A stretch of 15,750 nt of DNA. It comes from an uncultured Eubacteriales bacterium (GTDB taxonomy: Bacteria; Bacillota; Clostridia; Christensenellales; CAG-314). Under the pieces are notes generated by a model. The model ran no database searches, was not told the DNA's origin, and saw nothing but the letters and a program-made list of their open reading frames with translations. This document shows positions 7,241 to 13,354 of this stretch, piece after piece (the first letter of the stretch is position 1; each line of letters starts with the position of its first letter). The translations under genes and the position numbers were made by a program. The stretch is taken from contig URET01000031.1 of assembly GCA_900546875.1 (NCBI GenBank), positions 1-15,750 on the forward strand, written 5' to 3'.

Positions 7241-7717
7241 TGACCCGTTTTTGACTTGCGTTCAACCTGATAATCGTACCGTCGCGCCAAATTGTATACC
7301 GGTTCGGACACCATACTTACTTCGGTAGAGCCCCCTATGTGAGTTTTCGGGCTTTCCCCGAATGCCTGATATAATTCATATTTGACTTGCAGTCTGGAAC
7401 AACCCCGCATAGACTTTTATATCGACCCGTTTGTGACTTGCATGCAATTTTACCTCACAGATATACCGAGACGCACTTAAACTCATATGGTCTGTCAGCC
7501 TGAAACTTCAAATCATCTCATATTTGACTTGACAGCGAATCTTCGGACGGTGTCGAACTGTGTCATACTTCAAGCTTACTTCAAGCTTATGCCGAGTTTA
7601 CGGCTCAATGCTTTCATCCGACCCGTTTTTGGCTAAACAACAATTCTTCGGATTGCGGACATACTATGTAATGCTCCAAGCTTATGCCGGACAGACTGCT
7701 TGCGATTGACCCGTTTT
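7241..7717. repeat. Array block 1 (modules A-B-C-D-E)
   Basis: First copy of a block with a 465-466 bp period; the second is at 7707-8181. Positions 7353-7628 are identical to 7818-8093 over 276 bp. In contrast, module A (7252-7382 against 7718-7847) has nine substitutions and one single-base indel. Module E of this copy (7630-7717) starts with the degenerate TGGCTAA, whereas both E modules of the second block start with TGACTTG. Confidence 0.9.
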
Positions 7718-8269
7718 TGACTTGCGTTCAACCTGATAATCGTACCGGCGCGCCGAATTATTTACCGGTTTGGACACCATACTTACTTCGGCAGAGCCCC
7801 CATGTGCATTTTCGGGTTTTCCCCGAATGCCTGATATAATTCATATTTGACTTGCAGTCTGGAACAACCCCGCATAGACTTTTATATCGACCCGTTTGTG
7901 ACTTGCATGCAATTTTACCTCACAGATATACCGAGACGCACTTAAACTCATATGGTCTGTCAGCCTGAAACTTCAAATCATCTCATATTTGACTTGACAG
8001 CGAATCTTCGGACGGTGTCGAACTGTGTCATACTTCAAGCTTACTTCAAGCTTATGCCGAGTTTACGGCTCAATGCTTTCATCCGACCCGTTTATGACTT
8101 GACAGCGGATCTTCGGACTGTTGTCGTACTATGTAATGCCCGAAGCTTATGCCGGACAGACAGCTTGCGGCTGACCGTTTTTGACTTGACAACAATTCTT
8201 CGGACTGCGGTCATACTATGTAATGCTCCAAGCTTATGCCGGACAGACTGCTTGCGATTGACCCGTTTT
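7707..8269. repeat. Array block 2 (modules A-B-C-D-E-E)
   Basis: Second copy of the 7241-7717 block, carrying two E modules (8095-8181 and 8182-8269) instead of one. E at 8182 is nearly identical to E at 7630, including the core ATACTATGTAATGCTCCAAG. E at 8095 is more diverged and has lost one C in its end element. Module A here contains a CGGCGCGCCG palindrome that is broken in block 1, and a TTCGGG/CCCGAA hairpin shared by both. Confidence 0.9.
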
Positions 8270-8470
8270 TGACATATTTTTGTTTTTGCGCATGCAGTAA
8301 CGGAACTGTTCTTACATTTTAACCCGATTATGACTTGAATCGTATCCCCTTTATTATCAGAATCAACCTCCGTGCCCGAACCGGACATGACCCTTACAAA
8401 TTCGCATCAGACTGCCGTTACGAAAAACAATGTTTTTTGCTATAGATATTCCGAACAAAAAGCTCATTTT

Positions 8471-8536
8471 TCAACCCGCAAATGACTTGATTGTGCTTTT
8501 TCTGATTTCGGGTGTTTTATACTTTATTTCCGACAT
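8471..8536 (-). CDS. Possible 21-residue small ORF
   Basis: ATG at 8536 is preceded by a perfect GGAGG (8549-8545) at 8-nt spacing. The frame encodes 21 residues, starting MSEIKYKT, rich in lysine and serine, ending IKSFAG, with TGA at 8471. The final codons and the stop are formed by the last array element (8472-8489). A TATATA box lies upstream (minus strand, near 8570) but without a recognisable -35. It starts about 60 nt downstream of the zinc-ribbon operon terminator. It may be a true small peptide, a leader peptide or a decayed gene start. I recognise no family. Confidence 0.3.
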   Translation of the reverse strand: MSEIKYKTPEIRKSTIKSFAG

Positions 8537-8592
8537 ATATTTTTCCTCCGTACTCTTCTCTCTGTATATATAGCCGGTTTTCACGCATAAAA

Positions 8593-8614
8593 AAGGCGGG
8601 CTGATACCCGCCTT
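8593..8614 (-). terminator. Intrinsic terminator of the recD2-secA-prfB operon
   Basis: An 8-bp stem AAGGCGGG/CCCGCCTT (8593-8600 with 8607-8614) with a 6-nt loop. On the minus strand it is followed by TTTT from within the stem edge onward (A run 8589-8594 on the plus strand). It lies about 100 nt past the zinc-ribbon gene stop. The plus-strand side has no T run. Confidence 0.9.
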
Positions 8615-8717
8615 GCCGTTTCCGATGTGCGATCTCTGCGCTCATGTCTTTTCCCGTGTTTGCCATCGGGCTCCCTGACGGCAGTCCTTGGACTTTGACT
8701 TTTTCCGCAACCGATCT

Positions 8718-9413
8718 TTATTCTTTGTATATCATCCGACGACAATTCTCACAGAGTATTATTCCGTCGTCCAATCTGTTTACCGAGCTCAGAGGGATGC
8801 TTACGTTGCAACCTCCGCACTTATTCCCGTCTGTAAGCTTGACCAGACAAGGAGCCCTGCCCTCTCTTGCAAGTTTTTTATAAGCTTCGAGGAGTTTCGG
8901 TCTTATTTTCTTTTCAAGCTGAGCCATTTCCTTTTCAAGGTCTTCGAGTTCTTTGCTTCTCGCCTCTTTCATCGACTCAAACCTGACGGCGTTTTCCTTG
9001 TACTCCTTTTTATACTTCGGCACGTTCTGTTTATATCCCTCGTAGGTTTTCAGCATTCCTTCGATCTCTTCTACCAAAGCTGCCATCTCCTTTTCTATGG
9101 TTTCTATTTTTCGGCTGAGCTGTGCATTCTTTTTACTCAGATAGCTTATTTCATCGCAATTCTCACAGGTATCCATGACCTGTTCGTAGTCTCCGAGAAG
9201 TTCCATGCACTCTTCGTACTCTTTGCCGTGTTTTTCGAGTATGCCCTGAAGCTCGCGTACTCTTACATCCATGTTCTTAAGTCCTTCCTCCGCCTCTTTG
9301 AGGTAAGAACGCGCTTTCCGCGCTCTTTTTGACTCTTCGGTTGCATTGAGTTCGCTAACTATCGTCCTCTTCTTTATATCAAGATCCTGATACCTGAGCA
9401 ATTCCGTCAGCAT
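8718..9413 (-). CDS. Zinc-ribbon coiled-coil protein (COG1579/DUF164)
   Basis: A 231-residue protein with a long charged coiled coil (about 10-185) and a C-terminal C4 zinc ribbon: KCGGC (C199, C202) and LCENC (C221, C224) around a short beta hairpin, ending in RRMIYK. This is the layout of the COG1579 family, whose chlamydial member (CdsZ/CT398) is described as a coiled-coil hub protein. The cellular role in Firmicutes is not settled. An additional TCENC (C83, C86) sits within the coiled coil, which is unexpected. The start at 9413 has AAAGGAGG upstream. It is the last gene of the operon, 25 bp after prfB, and is followed by the 8593-8614 terminator. Proximity to prfB may hint at a translation-linked role, but that is only inference. 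Confidence 0.9.
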   Translation of the reverse strand: MLTELLRYQDLDIKKRTIVSELNATEESKRARKARSYLKEAEEGLKNMDVRVRELQGILEKHGKEYEECMELLGDYEQVMDTCENCDEISYLSKKNAQLSRKIETIEKEMAALVEEIEGMLKTYEGYKQNVPKYKKEYKENAVRFESMKEARSKELEDLEKEMAQLEKKIRPKLLEAYKKLAREGRAPCLVKLTDGNKCGGCNVSIPLSSVNRLDDGIILCENCRRMIYKE

Positions 9414-9438
9414 ATTAATCCTCCTTTTGCCGTCTGGC

Positions 9439-10537
9439 TCACTTCGTGTAGGCTTTTGTAAGATAGTCTTCTATAAAGCCCTGAATATTGCCGTCCATAA
9501 CGTCCGTGATATTGGCGTTTTCGTACCCCGTACGATGGTCCTTTACAAGGGTGTACGGACAAAACACGTATGATCTTATCTGACTGCCCCATTCTATCTT
9601 CTTGAGTTCGCCCTTCAGTGACGCGGCTTCTTCAAGCTGTTCCCTTTCGCGCATCTCGATCAGCTTGCCTTTCAGCATCGCCATGGCACGCGCTCTGTTC
9701 TGCACCTGACTCCTTTCGTTCTGACACGCCACTATTATCCCGGTGGGTATATGCGTGATGCGAACGGCACTTTCTGTCTTGTTTACATGCTGTCCGCCCG
9801 CCCCCGAAGAACGGTAGGTATCCACCTTCAGATCCTTTTCGTCTATCACGATATCCGTATCGTCTTCTATCTCGGGCATGACCTCCAACGACGCAAAACT
9901 CGTATGCCGCCGCTTATTGGCGTCAAAAGGAGATATCCGCACAAGTCTGTGCACCCCCTTCTCGGCTTTCAGATAACCGTATGCATTGGCCCCCGACACC
10001 GAAAAAGTCACCGACTTTATTCCCGCGTCGTCTCCGGCAAGCAGATCCAGCTCGTTCACCTTATATCCGTTCCTTTCGCCGTAACGCGTATACATCCTGT
10101 AAAGCATCTCTACCCAGTCCTGAGCCTCTGTCCCGCCTGCTCCGGCGTGAAGCGTCAGAATGGCGTTGTTGCCGTCGTACTTGCCTCTCAAAAGTGAGGA
10201 TACGTGCAGTTTGTTTATCTTTTCGGACACCTCGTCCAATTCCTTGCAGGCCTCCGAAAGCATCTCTTCATCCGCCTCGGCAAGCTCCACAAGCTCGGAC
10301 AAGCTCCCGAGTTTTTCACTCAGGTCGCTGTAATTATTCAATTTGTTCTCTATCGAACGCGCTCGCTTCTGTACTTCGCCCGACTCCTTATCCATCCAGA
10401 AGTCTTCCGAATGGATACGTTTATTGAGCTCATCTAGTTCTTTCCTGCTCCCTGCCAAGTCAAAGAGAGTCACCTATCCCCTTCATTTTAAGTTCAAGCC
10501 CGCGAATGTTGTTTTTAATGTCTTCAAGCTGTAACAT
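9439..10537 (-). CDS. prfB: Peptide chain release factor 2 (programmed +1 frameshift)
   Basis: RF2 recognises UAA and UGA in the ribosomal A site and triggers peptide release. The gene is in two frames. ATG 10537 follows a strong AAGGTGGTGA (10553-10544) and is read for 25 codons to CTT TGA at 10465-10460. A +1 slip on CTT then continues with GAC (10461-10459) in the frame that ends at 9439. The joined product is 365 residues, the usual RF2 length. An in-frame GTG at 10473 is not the start. In the joined protein the SPF codon-recognition motif is at 202-204 and the catalytic GGQ at 247-249, inside RSSGAGGQHVNKTESAVR. An AGGTGA 4 nt before CTT and an AAGGGG further upstream may act as the stimulatory Shine-Dalgarno. 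The gene lies 105 bp after secA. Confidence 0.97.
10459..10465 (-). promoter_or_regulatory. RF2 autoregulatory frameshift site CTTTGAC
   Basis: The slippery CTT is followed by an in-frame TGA and a C, the poor termination context used in most bacterial prfB genes. When RF2 is scarce the ribosome pauses at UGA and shifts +1 into the long frame. When RF2 is plentiful it terminates after 25 residues. Frame continuity on both sides was checked by codon counting. Confidence 0.95.
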
Positions 10538-10551
10538 CAAGGATCACCACC

Positions 10552-10587
10552 TTTTTATTTTTATTTTTACTTTTACTTTTATTTTTT
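10552..10587 (-). repeat. Hexanucleotide A-rich tract before prfB
   Basis: On the plus strand: three TTTTTA, two CTTTTA and TTTTTT, six hexamers in a row. On the transcribed minus strand it is a purely A/G/T-poor, A-rich run directly abutting the prfB Shine-Dalgarno. The rest of the secA-prfB gap (10588-10642) shows no terminator for the minus strand and no convincing promoter. Confidence 0.85.
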
Positions 10588-10642
10588 GCTTACCCACAAC
10601 TTAACGGTACCATTCTCCGTTTTTTTGCCGTTCGCTGCTTTT

Positions 10643-13342
10643 TTATGCATTTTTCTTGGCCTTTCTTTGCTCTTTTATTCTTCGGTACTCCGCATCTCTC
10701 TCGGCTTTATACTCTTCCTTGCCGCAACAGTCACGGTAATTCTTCCCGCTACCGCACGGACAGGGCGAATTGAACTTGCTCCTCCTCTCAGACTGCGTTT
10801 CTTCGCTCTTCTCTTCCTCCGCCTCCGCTACTCCTCTTCTGAGTTTCCCGGCAAGCATATATCTTATAGTATCCATCTGAATATTGAGCTGCATCTCGCT
10901 GAACAGATCATACCCCTTCTGCTTATACAGATTTATGGGACTCTGATTGCCGTATGCCTGAAGTCTGACATTTTCTTTCAGGTTTTCCATGTCGTCGATC
11001 TGTTCCATCCACCTGCGGGTTATGGTACTGAGCAGTACCCTCCGCGCATACCCGTAAAAATCTATACCTACGGCTGCGGCATCGGCGGCTACGTTTTCAA
11101 AGCTCTCACGCACGATATCGCCCCATTCTTTTCTGAGCTTATCTGCGTCGGCGCTCAGATCCTCCTCCCTGAAAAATCCGCCGCTTTGAGGCAAATAATA
11201 AAAAGCCGCAATCTGCATTTTCTTCAAGTCTCTCTCTTTCTTGTTCTCGGGAAAGATATTTGCAAAACTCGTATCTATATAAATTTCAAGAAAATCCTGC
11301 AGATTAGAACGTATATCCGCCCCGGAAAGCACCGACATCCTTTCCTTGTATATAAGATTTCGTTGCACGTTATTGACGTCATCGTATTCCAGCACGGATT
11401 TCCTCGCTCCGAAGTTCCGCGCCTCTATTTCCTTCTGCGCGTTCTCGATAGCTTTGTTGATCATATTCATGCTTAAAGGCGTATCGTCGTCCATATGAGA
11501 AGCAAGCATCTGCCTGAGCGTTTCGTTCCCGAAAATCCTTGCCATGTCGTCTTCCAGCGATATGAAAAATACACTGCTGCCCGGATCGCCCTGTCTTCCC
11601 GCTCTTCCTCTGAGCTGATCGTCTATTCGTCTGCTCTCGTGTCTGTCCGTACCCATGACGTGAAGTCCGCCCAGACTTACCACTTCCTGCTTCTCTTCCG
11701 CTATGCTTTCGGTGTATTTTGCAAGAAGCTCGCCGTATTCCTTTTTAAGACGCGTCGTTTCCTCGTCGCCTTCGGCATAACTGACCGCAATCTCTATCTG
11801 CTCGGGCGTATAACCGCGTCTCTCCATTTCCTTGCGTGCAAGAAACTCGGGATTGCCGCCGAGAAGTATATCCGTACCTCTGCCCGCCATGTTAGTGGCT
11901 ATCGTTACAGCCCCTTTCCTTCCCGCCTGAGCGATTATCTCAGCCTCCTTCATATGGTTCTTCGCGTTCAGCACATTGCACTTTATACCTTGCCTGTCCA
12001 GCTCCCTCGCCAGAGCTTCACTCTTGTCTACCGTCACCGTTCCTATCAGTATGGGCTGCCCCGTCTTGTGACGCTCTTTTATGTCCCTGACTATCGCCTT
12101 CGTCTTCGCTTCCTTCGTGGAGTAGATCACGTCGCTGTAGTCCTCGCGGATGCACGGCTTGTTGGTGGGTATCACCACAACGTCCAGATTGTATATCGTG
12201 TTGAACTCGTCCTCCTCCGACTTGGCTGTGCCCGTCATCCCGGAAAGCTTGGAATAAAGCCTGAAAAGATTCTGAAACGATATCGTGGCAAGCGTCCTGC
12301 TCTCTTCCTTCACACGAAGATTTTCCTTCGCCTCTATTGCCTGATGCAGTCCGTTACTGTACCTGCGCCCGGGCATCTTTCTGCCCGTAAATTCGTCCAC
12401 TATCACCACTTCACCGTTTTCCACTATATAGTCTCCGCCGTTTTTCATGATTACGTTGGCTCTCAGACACTGATTTATATAATGGTTTATCGAAGCGTTG
12501 TTTACGTCCGTCAGGTTTTCCACTTCATAGTACCTTTCGGCTTTCGTGATACCGCTCTCGGTAAGACGTATCGCTTTCTCCTTCTCCTCGTACTCATAGT
12601 CCTCAGGCTTCAGGCTCTTAACAAAACGATCAGCCTTGCGGTACTCGTTGCTTTCAGCCCTGCCCATGTCTGAAATAATCAGAGGAGTACGCGCTTCGTC
12701 TATCAGAATAGAGTCCACCTCGTCGATGATACAGTAATTCAGCCCGCGCTGACAAAGCGAAGACATTTCCATCGCCATATTGTCTCTCAGATAATCAAAC
12801 CCTATTTCGTTGTTGGTACCGTAGGTGATGTCGCAGCCATATGCCGCCTTCTTTTCCGCATTGGACTGATTGGCGTACACTGTGCCCACAGTCAGGCCGA
12901 GAAAACGATGGATCTTTCCCATCCATTCCGTATCTCTCTTGGCAAGGTATTCGTTCACCGTGACGATATGCACGCCTTTACCCGTAAGAGCGTTGAGGTA
13001 TGCAGGAAGCGTGGAAACCAGCGTTTTGCCTTCGCCTGTCGCCATCTGACACACTCTTCCCTGATGCAGAGCGATCCCGCCAAGCACCTGTACATAATAG
13101 TGCTTCTGTTTGATTACCCTCCATGCGGCCTCCCTTACCGCCGCAAAAGCCCGCGGCAGGATGTCGTCGAGAGTTTTACCCTCGGCAAGCTGCGCCTTGA
13201 GCAAAGGAGTCGTCCCGGCAAGCTCCGCGTCGCTCATTGCCGCGAACTCGCTATCGAGAGCCATGACCTTATCCGCGATACTTCTCAGCCCTTTAAGCTG
13301 TCTGTCGTTATAAGAAGGAAAGATTTTTCCGAAAATTCCCAT
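10643..13342 (-). CDS. secA: Preprotein translocase ATPase SecA
   Basis: SecA binds the SecYEG channel and drives export of unfolded preproteins by ATP hydrolysis at the membrane. The 899 residues are full length. Seen: N-terminal FPSYNDRQLKGLRSI, Walker A ATGEGKT (101-107), TVNEYLAKRD (128-137), Walker B IIDEVD (205-210), the preprotein-binding domain after about 225, NBD2 with ATNMAGRGTDI and DQLRGRAGRQGDPG, the helical scaffold, and a C-terminal zinc motif CPCGSGKNYRDCC (861-873) that normally serves SecB or ribosome contact. The start at ATG 13342 follows GCGGAGG and lies 12 bp past the recD2 stop, so the two are co-transcribed. Only one SecA is visible; it is the housekeeping SecA1 type. 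Large plus-strand open frames over the gene are shadows. Confidence 0.98.
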   Translation of the reverse strand: MGIFGKIFPSYNDRQLKGLRSIADKVMALDSEFAAMSDAELAGTTPLLKAQLAEGKTLDDILPRAFAAVREAAWRVIKQKHYYVQVLGGIALHQGRVCQMATGEGKTLVSTLPAYLNALTGKGVHIVTVNEYLAKRDTEWMGKIHRFLGLTVGTVYANQSNAEKKAAYGCDITYGTNNEIGFDYLRDNMAMEMSSLCQRGLNYCIIDEVDSILIDEARTPLIISDMGRAESNEYRKADRFVKSLKPEDYEYEEKEKAIRLTESGITKAERYYEVENLTDVNNASINHYINQCLRANVIMKNGGDYIVENGEVVIVDEFTGRKMPGRRYSNGLHQAIEAKENLRVKEESRTLATISFQNLFRLYSKLSGMTGTAKSEEDEFNTIYNLDVVVIPTNKPCIREDYSDVIYSTKEAKTKAIVRDIKERHKTGQPILIGTVTVDKSEALARELDRQGIKCNVLNAKNHMKEAEIIAQAGRKGAVTIATNMAGRGTDILLGGNPEFLARKEMERRGYTPEQIEIAVSYAEGDEETTRLKKEYGELLAKYTESIAEEKQEVVSLGGLHVMGTDRHESRRIDDQLRGRAGRQGDPGSSVFFISLEDDMARIFGNETLRQMLASHMDDDTPLSMNMINKAIENAQKEIEARNFGARKSVLEYDDVNNVQRNLIYKERMSVLSGADIRSNLQDFLEIYIDTSFANIFPENKKERDLKKMQIAAFYYLPQSGGFFREEDLSADADKLRKEWGDIVRESFENVAADAAAVGIDFYGYARRVLLSTITRRWMEQIDDMENLKENVRLQAYGNQSPINLYKQKGYDLFSEMQLNIQMDTIRYMLAGKLRRGVAEAEEEKSEETQSERRSKFNSPCPCGSGKNYRDCCGKEEYKAERDAEYRRIKEQRKAKKNA

Positions 13343-13354
13343 AGTCTGCCTCCG

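Larger units (their letters stand above)
7241..8489. repeat. Modular array of TGACCCG-N4-TGACTTG elements
   Basis: Fourteen direct-oriented elements are defined by TGACTTG or a close variant, beginning at 7252, 7383, 7434, 7525, 7630 (degenerate TGGCTAA), 7718, 7848, 7899, 7990, 8095, 8182, 8270 (TGACATA), 8331 and 8483. In ten of them a related half-site, (T/C)(G/A)ACCCG, lies upstream with four bases between (one copy, at 8172, has lost one C). In the other four (7383, 7525, 7848, 7990) TCATATT precedes instead. The modules between elements are 131, 51, 91, 105, 88, 130, 51, 91, 105, 87, 88, 61 and 152 bp. They read as A-B-C-D-E-A-B-C-D-E-E-F-G, with D a longer relative of E. Long open frames crossing the array on either strand show no family likeness. 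It is not a CRISPR: unit lengths vary and the spacers are repeated. Confidence 0.9.

Noticed and set aside
7423..7440. Likeness of the element (minus strand GCAAGTC...ACGGG) to the 16S V1 stretch GCAAGTCGAACGGG
   Set aside because: The internal spacing differs, neighbouring bases do not match and the likeness covers only a few bases; most likely chance.
8092..8388. 98-residue minus-strand ORF and the 106-residue plus-strand ORF at 7952-8272
   Set aside because: Both are translations of the repeat modules. In-frame repetition on the minus strand arises because one interval is 87 bp; the other modules break the frame. The minus-strand ATG has AAGGG only two bases away, too close for a normal start.
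7241..8489. CRISPR array
   Set aside because: Units vary from 51 to 152 bp, the shared motif is only about 18 bp, and the spacers are themselves duplicated. No cas gene is present.
7241..8489. Integron attC-like cassette array
   Set aside because: The modules carry no ORFs, no GTTRRRY/RYYYAAC pair was seen, and no integrase is in the window.
10451..10461. TGACTTG inside prfB as another array element
   Set aside because: It is the conserved frameshift and coding sequence (GAC TTG), lacks the ACCCG half-site and is on the other strand.
10473..10473. GTG as the prfB start
   Set aside because: The upstream ATG with strong ribosome site plus CTT TGA C frameshift gives the full-length RF2 N-terminus.
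10586..12673. Long plus-strand ORFs (10586-11476 and 11495-12673)
   Set aside because: Antisense shadows of secA without ribosome sites or recognisable domains.
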